Shown: piece after piece, positions 1 to 8,644 of the stretch
How positions within the stretch are numbered: position 1 is the first letter of the stretch
How the letters are laid out: every line of letters starts with the position of its first letter
Assembly: GCA_038093515.1 (NCBI GenBank)
Contig: JBBPSI010000350.1
Location: forward strand, 1-19,950
DNA from: Butyriboletus loyo
Taxonomy: Eukaryota > Basidiomycota > Agaricomycetes > Boletales > Boletaceae
DNA length: 19,950 nucleotides
Reading direction: 5' to 3'
Position numbers and translations under genes: made by a program
The notes under the pieces: generated by a model
Seen by the model: the letters and a program-made list of their open reading frames with translations, nothing else
Database searches by the model: none
What the model was told of the DNA's origin: nothing

Positions 1-1
1 T

Positions 2-3000
2 CCTTTGGAGCTTACAGGAGTTTGGTATGCACCTCAAGCAGCCCATAGACTATTATTGGTTACTGCTCTAACCAAAGAAGGTTATCGATGCGAAATAACC
101 GATCAAACCAAGATTTGGAACCCTCAAGGACGTTTGGTAGTGCAGGCTTCTGCCTTGCTTCCGAACAATCCCCTCCACTGGTTTCAGGCTAAAATGCTAA
201 CTCCAGATGTCGGGATCCACTCCTTGCAGGACATTGGATCTTCTTCATTATGGCACCACCGTTTTGGTCATCCATCCAAGAACGTGTTACACCATGCTTA
301 CAAGAACATTAAGGGTATGCTGTTAATACCTGAACCTTCTGACGTCATTCCTTGTCGAGGCTGTGCCTTAGGCAAGATGCATGAATGTCCCTATGCGCCT
401 TCATCCAAACGCACATCTCAGGTCCTTGGGCTAGTGCATTCCGACTTGGTCGAATTCCCCACAAACTCTCGGACTCAGAAGTGCTATATCCTAACCTTTA
501 TCAATGACTTCTCTGCTTTTGCAGTTGTGCAGTTTTTACGCCTTAAATCTGAGGCAGCTGATGCTTTTAAGGAAGTGGTCGTCTGGGCTGAATGACAGAC
601 CCAGTCTTCGCTTCTTGCTGTCCATTTGGATCGTGGGGGGGAATACATGTCTAAAGACATTTGGATGTTCCTCTCATCCAGGGGCATTGAGCATCAGCTC
701 TCTGTACCTCACACCCCTCAACAGAATGGATGTGCAGAGCAATTTAATAGGACCATCCTGGAAAAAGAAGAAGCTATGTGCCATACTGCCTGTCTACCAA
801 AAGTCTTCTGGCAGGATGCAACCGAAACCTCACTTCATATCTACAATCGCCAACCAATGCGTCGTCATAACTGGAAAACCCCCATCGAAATGTTCTCTGG
901 GGAGAAACCGGATATATCATATTTCTGGGTATTTGGATGTCGTGCATATGTTTTTATAAAGAAGGAACTCAGGGAAAACAAGTTGTCTCCAAAATCGGAA
1001 CAAGCCACCTTCATTGGATATGAATCTGGCACCAAAGGCTATCGCTTTTGGTCTCCAACCTGAAGATGAGTTCTAGTAGAGTCTGTTGCGACTTTTGACG
1101 AAGAAAACTTCCCACATTGTTCCAAAGAACAGAATGACAGACAAGCCACAATTCCGCCTCCTATTCTTCCAACAGATGCCGACGAACATGGAGATGAAGA
1201 AGATAGTACATATGATGCCCCACCTTCAAATCATCAAAGAGCTGACGAGCCACCTCCATTAGGAGTACGATTTGATGGGACCAGTATAATATGCAAAGGC
1301 CTACCACCTATTTCCCCCATTTTAAATCCTGACGACATGCAACAACCGTCTCCTCAACCATCTGTCACACCTTCACCATGGGTTATTCCTGATAATCCAC
1401 CATCACCATTAATCCTCGACCCTCCATCTCCTGATTCTGTTCATGAAGAACAACCACCGTTATTCTCACCTCCACATCCTGGAGTTAAAAGAGAAATGCC
1501 AGATACTGGACATAGATCGTCCATAACGGATCGACACCAACATAAACATCAAATGATACCTCTGTTGGAAACATTTGAAGATCCTGGTCGGATTCGTCCT
1601 TCCACTTTCTTACCTCCAACAAGAGTATATCCTGAACGAATCACTGAATTTCAAAATTGTCCTCATCAACATCATCCAACTCGAGATATTTGTGCTCGAG
1701 GTCACCAATGTGACTTATATGATGAGTTCAATCAGGATTTACGGTCTCAAGGTGCTCCAATCCCAACGATCAATGATCCAGATTTCTTGCAGACTGGTCA
1801 GGACTTTAATCCTCGTCCTACTCGCATCCATATTCCACGGATTGTCCCAGATAATGCTTATGGGAATCGACCTCCGATCAAGATAGAATGAGAGATACAT
1901 CAAGGACTGGATCCTATTCAGGAGGAGTTAATTACTACTCCACAACTGGTTAATCAACCGAGACCCACGAATGAAGAAGATGACTTAGGACAGATGTACA
2001 GCGCTAAGTGGATTAAATCTCTTCTAGCTGCTGCTACTGTTGATGGTATCCCACAGTCTCATAAGGCAGTAATGAGATTACCTCCTGCCAAGAGATCCTT
2101 ATGGCTAACTGCCATGGGAGAGGAATACAAGTCGTTTCAAGAACGACATGTATGGGATTTGGTAGATCTTCCCAAGGGACGTCAAGTCATTAAAGGGAAA
2201 TGGATAAATGTACGAAAAAGCGATGGACGATACAAGTCTCGCTGGATAGCAAAAGGCTTTACCCAAATCTTCGGAATTGATTATGAGGAAACCTCCCCAC
2301 CAGTTGCCAGGTTTGAAACCATTAGGATTCTCTTAGCTCTAGCTGCCTTAGAAGATTGGGAAATCGAGGCTCTAGACGTCAAGACTGCATTTCTCTTCGG
2401 AGATCTTGACGAAGAAATCTATATGGAACAACCTGAGGGTTTTGCTCAAAAAGGCTCAGAAAGTAAAGTCTGTCGCCTACGAAAAGCTATCTATGGCCTC
2501 AAGCAAGCGGCCCTTCAATGGAACAAAGCCTTGCATTTATCACTTATCAAACAAGGTTTCAAGCGTACCTTGTCTGACCTGGGAACATATATAAAATTCA
2601 TCAGGAAAGTCATCATTATTTTAGTTATATATGTTGATGATGCTCTTTTTATGGGTAGTGATAAAACACAAGTCCTCGCTCACAAGAAGCACTTTATGAA
2701 GACTTGGGAGAGTTGAGATCTTGGAGAAGCAAAAGAGTATTTAGGCATGCGGATTACCAGGGATCGAAGAAATTGTACCCTGAGGCTAGATCAGTGCGAT
2801 TACGCACAGAAGGTCATAAAACGATTCAAGCTTGAAAATGCAAAACCCGCACGCACACCTCTTCCTTCTGGTTATAATCCTTCACCATCAACCACCGAAG
2901 CATCGCCATCTTTGCATTCTCAATATCAATCTGTCATCGGATCCCTTCTATTCATCATGCTTGGATCTAGACCTGATATCGCTCATGCTGTCATCAAGAT

Positions 3001-3616
3001 GTCGCAATTCTCTTCCAATCCATCAGAAGAACATTTGCAAAGAGCGCTCTATATAGTCCGCTATCTGGTTGGAACTCCAGATCTTTGCATAATGTATTTC
3101 AGACATAGCCAATCTGGTCCGAGAGCCAATTCTGGCTTTATTGCATACAGCGACACTGACTGGGCAGGCGATATTGAGACCCGTCATTCAACGACTGGTT
3201 ATTGTATATTTCTAGCATCTGGCATAGTATCATGGTTATCCAGGTGACAACGCAAGATTGCTCATTCTTCAACCGAAGCAGAATATATGGGCATGACCGA
3301 GACTGCTAAACAGCTCTCTTGGGTGCGCTCCTTGTTCTCCGAGATGGAATACAGACTTGGTCCTTGACCCCTTCTAGTTGATAATCAGGGAGCAATATTT
3401 CTGGCTTCTAATCCTGCCATTGAAGGACGCAGCAAACACATTGCAATTCTGTTTCATTACATTCGGGAATGTGTCGAGGATAAGGAGATTACTCTCTTTT
3501 ACACTCCTACTCAACAACAAGCAGCAGATATCTTTACGAAGAATCTGACATGGCAAAGATTTGAAGAAGTTTGGTCCATGCTCTCTCTTTCTCCTTTTGT
3601 CTCTATAAAGAAGTAA
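2..3616 (+). pseudogene. copia pol (integrase, reverse transcriptase, RNase H), seven in-frame TGA
   Basis: One reading frame runs from the window edge to a TAA at 3614-3616. In order: the integrase zinc-binding region (WHHRFGH and CRGC, about 250-370); the integrase core with acidic residues in HSDLVEF, HLDRGGEY and NGCAEQFNRT; a proline-rich linker (about 1140-1990); RT with LDVKTAFLFG and the YVDD box (about 2370-2640); and RNase H with AYSDTDWAGD, SSTEAEY and VDNQGA, ending in QAADIFTK. The frame is broken at 593-595, 1061-1063, 1067-1069, 1889-1891, 2714-2716, 3245-3247 and 3365-3367. All are TGA, with no frameshift, so the coding frame is otherwise intact. RT has ETSPPV where the right copy keeps the usual ETFSPV. 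As it stands it cannot make a full pol. The family call is very secure; loss of function is inferred from the stops. Confidence 0.93.
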
Positions 3617-3620
3617 TGCT

Positions 3621-3634
3621 AAAGCGAGGAGGAG
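3621..3634 (+). other. Polypurine tract of copia-L
   Basis: The purine-rich run AAAGCGAGGAGGAG directly abuts the first base of the 3' LTR (TGTTGAAACGG) and lies just after the pol stop. In LTR elements this run primes plus-strand DNA synthesis. The same tract precedes the LTR of copia-R. Confidence 0.8.
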
Positions 3635-3679
3635 TGTTGAAACGGTAGTGTTCTATTTCTGTATTTCACTTACAGCCAC

Positions 3680-4106
3680 TGTTATGGTAGTGGTCTACTT
3701 TTTCTCTCCATTACCATTGGGACTGTTACATTCACCTAGCCTTTTGCTAGTTCCACTTGAACGGTAACAACCGTTCCTACTTAGTCATCACTTCTCACGC
3801 ACGGACGCACTTTCTTTCATACTCCGGAATCTTCTGGAATATTCCTTCCACATTAGTAGTTTCCTTCTCGCATCTCGATTAGGAACATGGTCTGTGCACA
3901 GACCCCAGTAGTATAAAGGCTCGGCCTTTACACCATGTATACTATCTAGTTCTACGCAGTCACCTGCTAGCAATTAGTTCTCCTCCAGACTCTTAGTGTG
4001 TGCACTAAGACATAGTCTGAGACCCAGCTCGAGAATCGTCTTTTGAGTCCTGAAGCTACTCCAGAGTGCCTCCTCATTGTTCTAGTTGTTAGCGCCCAGC
4101 GTAACA
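3680..4106 (+). repeat. Solo gypsy LTR nested in the copia-L LTR
   Basis: This 427-bp unit begins TGTTATGG and ends CGTAACA, with the canonical TG...CA ends of the gypsy-A/B LTR family. It is flanked on both sides by GCCAC (3675-3679 and 4107-4111), the 5-bp target duplication of its insertion. It carries that family's full promoter: palindrome at 3889-3904, TATAAAG at 3912-3918, likely start region ATCTAGTTCT at 3944-3953. No gypsy internal sequence is present, so it is a solo LTR left by LTR-LTR recombination (inference). Confidence 0.93.
3889..3953 (+). promoter_or_regulatory. Gypsy-type LTR core promoter inside the copia LTR
   Basis: A perfect 16-bp palindrome, GGTCTGTGCACAGACC (3889-3904), precedes TATAAAG (3912-3918). 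The conserved ATCTAGTTCT (3944-3953) lies 32 bp beyond the TATA start, where a transcript would be expected to begin. The same arrangement is in every LTR of this family in the window. Activity is inferred. Confidence 0.55.
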
Positions 4107-4538
4107 GCCACTATGTTTCTAGACAAGTCTATATGACATCATTGTCTAGACCTAGTCATGCTTATCACATTACAAATAGCTCTTATTGTGCTATTGGACG
4201 ATATGCTTAGTCTTATCTCTTATCTCTATCATATTGTTATGTATTTCATACTATACCTTATAAAGGTACTATACAGAACATAAGTACAAACACTCATGTA
4301 CTGTATATAAGACAGCCCTTATGGCTTGTCGCTCTTCTTTAGATCTTTCAGTTCTATCATCACTACTGCAATATCTCTAAGTTGAGCTTTGCTCCTTATA
4401 CTCTGTTTGCGATACTCTCACTCTCGTATTATCAGTGAGTCTTTCCACTGATAGGTTTACCCTTGCATCCTTCGTTGCCCTCGGTGTGCCTGCTCGGACT
4501 TTACCGATTCCAAAAATATGAGAGGATGTAAGAGAGCA

Positions 4539-4596
4539 CTGGACAAATCCCGGGGTGAAATGGATCTCTGGACAAATCCTGGGGTGAAATGGGTTT
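4539..4596. repeat. Tandem 29-bp near-duplicate
   Basis: Two adjacent 29-bp units (4539-4567, 4568-4596) share CTGGACAAATCC and GGGGTGAAATGG and differ at a few bases. They lie in the 3' non-coding tail of gypsy-C, about 20 bp from the pol stop. The role is unknown; it may be a simple slippage duplication. Confidence 0.7.
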
Positions 4597-4614
4597 CCAG
4601 AGCATCGAACACAG

Positions 4615-5677
4615 TTATTCGAGGTTAAGATGAGCTGGTTCATCTTCTACCAGCTTGCCATCCTCTATTTCATCTTGAGAGGTGAGATCATCATCGTACT
4701 GGTCGAATACTCCTGTAACCAATGGTAAGAGGGTAGTTCTCAGATGATAAGGGAGTAATCGGAATGCTGCATAACGCAGCCTTGAGATTGACCCATCCAA
4801 CTCCGCCAGGATATAGGAACCACCAGTCGTCCTGCGAAGAACGACCATAGGTCCTAAGTATCTTGGCTTCGTTTTCCAGTTCAACTCCTTCTCGACACAG
4901 GTATTCCGGACGAGCACTAGAGTTCCAGAACGGAAGTTGTAATCCTGGATTTGGTTCTTGAATAAGGCTTCGAACTGCTTGAGTGAATCAAATCGAGCCT
5001 TGAGGACCTTTGCTTCTATCAATTCAAGATCCTCTTGGCACTTTTGTAACTGTCAAGCTTGAAATGCTATAAGCTCTGAAGTGGAGAAAGAATCAGCATC
5101 CGGAAGCGGAACAAGGAATGTTGCTTTGGATATATCAAACGGAAATATGGGCTCAATTCCGTGAGCCATGAAATAAGGTGATAGACCAGTTGACTGCTGT
5201 ATGGTCACCCGTTCTGCCCAAAAGACAGAGTGCGCTGTGCATGGCCAGCGTGACTCATCTCCCAGGGTTGTTTTAATGATGGCCTCCCGGACATTGTAGT
5301 GACGTTGCTCAACAATCCCATTGGCTTGGGAGTTGTAGGGAGAAATCCAGATATGACAGACACGGTAACGCGCTGCCAAAACATCCAAAGCTTGAACAAA
5401 GCTCAGTCCATTGTCAGTAACAATTTCAGAAATGGCACCCCAATGACATAGGATATCTTCGAAGATGAATGAAGCAAGGGCGGAAGCATTTTCGGAGCGA
5501 AGCATTCGCCACTCCGGAAACATGGATAACGCACACTGCACCTGGACTATATAGCGATAACTGCCAGCCCTAGGCATTAGCATGGTATCAATATGAACTT
5601 TGTAAAACAATCCACCAATAAGTGGAACAGAAGGTGGAATATGAAGCCTTGCTGTCTGGTGGACCTGACACTCATGG
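4615..5677 (-). pseudogene. Gypsy-C integrase, truncated
   Basis: Reading on -, the preserved part starts at HHECQVHQTARLH, the C-terminal half of the integrase zinc-binding region, and runs into GGLFYKVHIDTMLMP. The core acidic residues are the D of HIDTM, the D of VTDNG and the E of NGIVEQRH. A C-terminal domain with LVLVRNT and KPRYLGPMVVLRR follows, then an acidic tail and a TAA stop at 4615-4617. One in-frame TGA (5053-5055) splits it within the AFQA/QLQKCQ region. No chromodomain is visible, unlike gypsy-B. The open frame continues upstream of the first Met at 5610, so that Met is not the true start; the gene is cut at 5677 by the gypsy-A LTR. This integrase type recurs in basidiomycete genomes from general memory; I could not check this. 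Confidence 0.85.
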
Positions 5678-6105
5678 TGTTATGGTGATGGTCTACTTTT
5701 TCTCTCCTTTACCATTAGGACTACTATCTTCACCTAGCTTATTGCTAGTTCCCTTTGAGCAGTATGAACCGCTCTAGCTTAGTCACCATTTCCCGCGCAC
5801 GGACACGCTTTCTTTCATACTCCAGAATCTTCTAGAGTACTCTTTCCTCGTTTGTACTTTCTCTCTCACGACCCGTTTGGGAGCATGGTCTGTGCGCAGA
5901 CCCCCAGTAGTATAAAGACCCAGTCTTTACACCCATGTACTCTATCTAGTTCTACGCAGTCACCTGCTAGCAATTAGTTTCCATCCAGACTCTTAGTGTG
6001 CGCACTAAGACATAGTCTGAGACTTCCCCCAGAATCGCCTCTCGAGTCCTGCGGCTACTCCAGAGTGCCGCCTCGTAGTTCTAGTTGTTAGCGCCCAGCA
6101 TAACA
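5678..6105 (+). repeat. 5' LTR of gypsy-A
   Basis: A 428-bp LTR with TGTTATGG...CATAACA ends. It matches, in order and spacing, the LTRs at 3680-4106, 8660-9083, 8645-9501 and 13981-14407. It is followed at once by leader and gag, as expected for a 5' LTR. The five bases before it are CATGG; the matching duplication would lie beyond the window. Confidence 0.9.
5887..5953 (+). promoter_or_regulatory. Gypsy-A LTR core promoter
   Basis: An inverted repeat GGTCTG-TGCG-CAGACC (5887-5902, one base off the perfect palindrome of its relatives) is followed by TATAAAG (5911-5917). ATCTAGTTCT (5944-5953) begins 33 bp after the TATA start and is the likely 5' end of the transcript. Downstream, CAGACT...AGTCTG with an inner TTAGTG...CACTAA (5986-6019) could form an RNA stem-loop in the leader. 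Confidence 0.55.
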
Positions 6106-6117
6106 AAAGAACTAGAT
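6106..6117 (+). promoter_or_regulatory. Candidate self-priming primer-binding site of gypsy-A
   Basis: Two bases after the LTR, AGAACTAGAT (6108-6117) is the exact reverse complement of ATCTAGTTCT at 5944-5953, the likely 5' end of the element RNA. The site does not begin TGG, the usual mark of a tRNA 3' end primer site. Known family logic: Tf1/sushi-type gypsy elements prime reverse transcription by folding the RNA 5' end onto a site next to the LTR. The use here is inferred. Confidence 0.55.
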
Positions 6118-6147
6118 CTTCACCTTGCTTCTGCTTCTCAGCAGTAA

Positions 6148-7221
6148 AGCCGCCCTCCCCTCTCGCCCACCATTACCACCCCACGATCAAGACGCGTTGG
6201 TCGCTCCTTCTGTGTTCCCTCTCCTGAACCGGAACCTATCGTCGTCGACAACCCATCACCGCCACACTCTCCCGCCCAGCCAGACCCCCTACCCCAGTCT
6301 GACCCTGAACCCTCTTACCAACCCGAGGACCAGGGTCTAGGGCAAGGATCTGAACAAGAGCCTAACGACGACAACTATAGCAGCGACTACCTTGATCGCA
6401 CCCCCCACGTCTCTCGCTCCCCATCCCCGCCGTACTACCCTCCCGTATTCCCTGTCGCAGACAACAACAACAACAATATGTCTGACAAAAAGAATATCAT
6501 CCCCAAAGACTTCTCCGGCCTAAACGAAGATGCCTCGCGATGGCTCCTCGCCATGCGCACCTACTTCGATGCCAACCAGTCGGCCTTCCCTGACGACAAA
6601 TCAAAGATCAATGCCCTCCTCATGAAGATGAGCGAAGGAAAAGGAAAGACGTTCTCTGAAGGCTGGATGGGTCTTCTCCTGGACAGACACCCCACCGAAC
6701 AACAGAAAGAGTTCACAACTGTCTGTGAAGACTTCCAGAGAGTCTTCCACCCCTTCGACGTAGGAGAGAGTGCCCGTATTGATCTGGGGAACCTTACCCA
6801 GAACAAAGCCAACTGAAAAGACGGGTACGACACTTACGTCACAGAGTTCCAGCTGCTTGCTGCCAAGTCTGGGATCTCCCACATTGCGAAGCCCCTCCAT
6901 GACTTGACGAAGAAGAACTTCCCATGGGCGTGGACCCCAGCTTGTGAACAGGCATTCCAAGCAATTAAACAGTCATTCTTGAGGCAACCGGTCCTCTCTA
7001 TGCCTGATGTCACGAAGCCATTCGCTGTCATGACTGATGCTTCTCTCACCGCCATTGGAGCCGTACTCATGCAAAAGGATGTCAACAGTGACCTGCATCC
7101 TTGTGCTTATCTCTCAAAGAAACTCTCGCCAGCTGAGCACAACTACGATATCTATGATCGTGAGTTGCTCACGGTTATTCACGCATTGGAAGAATGGCGG
7201 CACTACCTGAGGGGCACCGGC
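6148..7221 (+). pseudogene. Gypsy-A gag fused in frame to RT/RNase H by internal deletion
   Basis: An open frame starts after a TAA at 6145-6147. It reads a proline- and acid-rich segment (PEPEPIVVDN, DDNYSSDYLD), then the first Met at 6478 (MSDKKNIIPKDFSGL) and a gag-like helical region (WLLAMRTYFDAN, CEDFQRVFHPF). A TGA at 6814-6816 interrupts it. Gag sequence continues in the same frame to TEFQLLAAKSG, near 6870. The frame then becomes [15 protein letters not shown], which is the end of the RT in gypsy-B. Everything between (rest of gag, protease, most of RT) is missing. RNase H begins with [13 protein letters not shown] and NYDIYDRELLTV, then is cut at 7221 by a solo LTR. The N-terminal start is uncertain: the segment before Met 6478 looks coding but has no ATG. 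Confidence 0.82.
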
Positions 7222-7636
7222 TGTTGAAACGGTAGTGTTCTATTTCTGTATTTCACTTACAGCCACTACGTTTCTAGACTGGTCTATATGACATCATTGT
7301 CTGGACCTAGTCACGCTTATCACATTACAAATAGCTCTAATTATGCTATTGGACTCGTCATGTATTTCATACTATACCTTATAAAGGTACTATACAGAAC
7401 ATAAGTACAAACACTCATGTACTGTATATAAGACAGCCCTTATGGCTTGTCGCTTTTCTCTAGATCTTTCAGTTCTATCATCACTACTGCGATATCTCTA
7501 AGTTGAGCTTTGCTCCTTATACTCTGTTTGCGATACTCTCACTCTCGTATTATCAGTGAGTCTTTCCACTGATAGGTTTACCCTTGCATCCTTCGTTGCC
7601 CTCGGTGCGCCTGCTCGGACTTTATCAATTCCGAAA
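7222..7636 (+). repeat. Solo copia LTR in gypsy-A RNase H, without nested insertion
   Basis: 415 bp beginning TGTTGAAACGG and ending ATTCCGAAA, flanked on both sides by CCGGC (7217-7221, 7637-7641). Removing it restores the RNase H codons for GTGHQVEILTDHKN, so the insertion site is exact. It belongs to the same LTR family as copia-L/R but reads CAGCCACTACG across the point where those carry the gypsy LTR. It also lacks about 40 bp that they have before the TATA box. Confidence 0.93.
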
Positions 7637-7735
7637 CCGGCCATCAAGTGGAGATTCTCACCGACCATAAGAACCTCACTTACTTTCACCAACCTAACAA
7701 ACTCTCTCGCCAGCAAGCGTGCTGGCTCATGTTCC

Positions 7736-8519
7736 TGTTACAGTTTTACCCCTAAGCATACCCTGCCACTTGTTTTCCCACGCTCACGCGTCCCCGCCGC
7801 CCCCCAGTCGCCTAGTGGACGTTATCCACTTCCCTGGTTGTTCTGCAAGTCTTAGTGTCGCTACACTGAGATAACCCCTGTCTCGTCGCCTTGTCGGGCT
7901 GGACCCACAGCTGAGCTGTTGCGTCCTCTCTTTCATTATCCAATGACACTTGTTACATCACATGACTAGCACATGATTAGATTACGACACGTCGTACCTT
8001 CGCGTCGAGACCCGTATCCAAGGGCTCTGCTGTTCGTGTCCCCTTTGCCCTGTGGGGCTCACCTCATGGACATTGTCACTTCACCTTCAGCTCTTCCCAT
8101 TCGCTGATGATGTCGCCATCTTACTCGGAGCTTCGCTCCCTCGTTACCGGCACTTTGCTGCCCCTTCTTTTGCCGTTATGACTCGATGTGACTCATAACC
8201 CTTGGCCCTTGGCTGCCACGCACAGCTCGGTCTGTGCACAGTATCTATCAGTATATATACATGTACTTAGACTAGTACGAGTTCTCTAGCTAATTCTACG
8301 CATCTACCAAGTGCATAGTAATCTAGCAGTATACCCCATCTGCCGATTGAGCCAATAAGTCTCTATTTGATCTCGACTGGTCGCTACCACTCGACATCTC
8401 AAGACACTTGCTCAGCAGAAGCCCGATAGCGTCGTCTATGCGAGTCGGCCACTTTCCTCATTAGGCTCGAGCCCCTAGAAGTGCTCGCTCGCTAGCTATT
8501 GTGCGCTACCAGCATAACA
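7736..8519 (+). repeat. 784-bp solo LTR of a third family
   Basis: It begins TGTTACAGTTTT and ends CCAGCATAACA. It is flanked on both sides by GTTCC (7731-7735, 8520-8524), and removing it restores the gypsy-A RNase H frame. It is longer than and mostly unlike the 428-bp LTRs. It does share a core-promoter block with them: GGTCTGTGCACAG at 8229-8241, TATA at 8252-8259 and AATTCTACGCA downstream. No coding frame in it looks real. Orientation is set by the TATA box and start region. Confidence 0.9.
8229..8260 (+). promoter_or_regulatory. TATA-type promoter of the 784-bp LTR
   Basis: GGTCTGTGCACAG (8229-8241) is followed 10 bases later by GTATATATAC (8251-8260). The spacing resembles that of the 428-bp LTR family. 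Activity is inferred. Confidence 0.45.
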
Positions 8520-8644
8520 GTTCCTGCAGGATTTCGACCTGCACTTCCATCACATCCCCGGGACTCAGATGGGCCCTGCCGATGCCCTGTCCCGATGAGA
8601 TGATGTCGACACCTCCACTGATAACCAGGAAGTCACTCTCCTTC

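Larger units (their letters stand above)
1..4515 (+). mobile_element. Ty1/copia element, left copy (copia-L), 5' truncated by window edge
   Basis: The order integrase, RT, RNase H, polypurine tract, LTR on the + strand is that of a Pseudoviridae-type (copia) element. The window opens inside the protease-integrase linker, so the gag, protease and 5' LTR lie outside. The 3' LTR ends at about 4515, where three copies of this LTR in the window stop agreeing; the flank is ATATG. It is inserted in the 3' end of gypsy-C. The whole of 1-4515 is repeated in inverse orientation at 13572-18086. Confidence 0.93.
1..4515. repeat. Inverted repeat, left arm (partner 13572-18086)
   Basis: Left position x pairs with right position 18087-x throughout, without net indel. 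Sampled segments of 1-2089 and 2492-4505 are identical by eye, and open frames in two reading frames there translate identically. Fifteen substitutions lie in 2090-2491 and three at 4506-4512. The spacer is 4516-13571 (9056 bp). Confidence 0.92.
3635..4515 (+). repeat. 3' LTR of copia-L, enlarged by a nested gypsy LTR
   Basis: The LTR starts TGTTGAAACGG right after the polypurine tract. Without the nested LTR and its 5-bp duplication it would be about 449 bp. The solo copy of the same LTR at 7222-7636 has no insertion and reads straight across the site, so it serves as the empty-site control. TATA-like motifs are at 4259-4266 (TATAAAGG) and 4304-4310. The 3' end reads ATTCCAAAA here, ATTCTGAAA in the right copy and ATTCCGAAA in the solo copy, so the end is not the canonical CA. 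Confidence 0.88.
4516..5677 (-). mobile_element. Gypsy-C element, 3' fragment
   Basis: This is the 3' part of a gypsy element on the - strand, cut on the left by copia-L (at 4515) and on the right by the 5' LTR of gypsy-A (from 5678). Only the integrase end is left; its LTR, RT and gag are not visible. The region 4516-4614 is non-coding and holds a tandem 29-bp near-repeat (4539-4567 and 4568-4596, each containing GGACAAATCC and GGGGTGAAATGG). It is not related by eye to gypsy-A or B. Confidence 0.82.
5678..8644 (+). mobile_element. Gypsy-A element, internally deleted and interrupted
   Basis: A gypsy element on +, inserted in gypsy-C. It has a 5' LTR (5678-6105), a leader, gag, then a jump straight into the end of RT and RNase H. 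It is interrupted by a solo copia LTR (7222-7636) and another solo LTR (7736-8519), and is broken at 8644 where gypsy-B enters. The remaining coding sequence closely matches gypsy-B, so both belong to one family. The 3' end is not in the window. Confidence 0.88.
7637..8644 (+). pseudogene. Gypsy-A RNase H remainder, split by a solo LTR
   Basis: After the copia LTR the RNase H continues as HQVEILTDHKNLTY and NKLSRQQACWLMF (to 7735). It resumes after the 784-bp LTR at 8525 as QDFDLHFHHIPGTQMGPADA and runs to about EVTLLL at 8644. A TGA lies at 8596-8598, just after LSR. Each piece aligns with the uninterrupted gypsy-B copy (about 12500-12290 on -). The rest of the gene lies beyond gypsy-B and copia-R, outside the window. 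Confidence 0.85.

Noticed and set aside
3788..3973. 61-residue frame on -, repeated at 14114-14299 on +
   Set aside because: It is antisense within a gypsy LTR promoter region. The repeat reflects the duplicated LTR, not a conserved gene.
7498..7855. Two short frames (72 aa on -, 99 aa on +) over the copia LTR and its junctions
   Set aside because: They cross LTR-target junctions and share their text with the other LTR copies; there is no protein motif.
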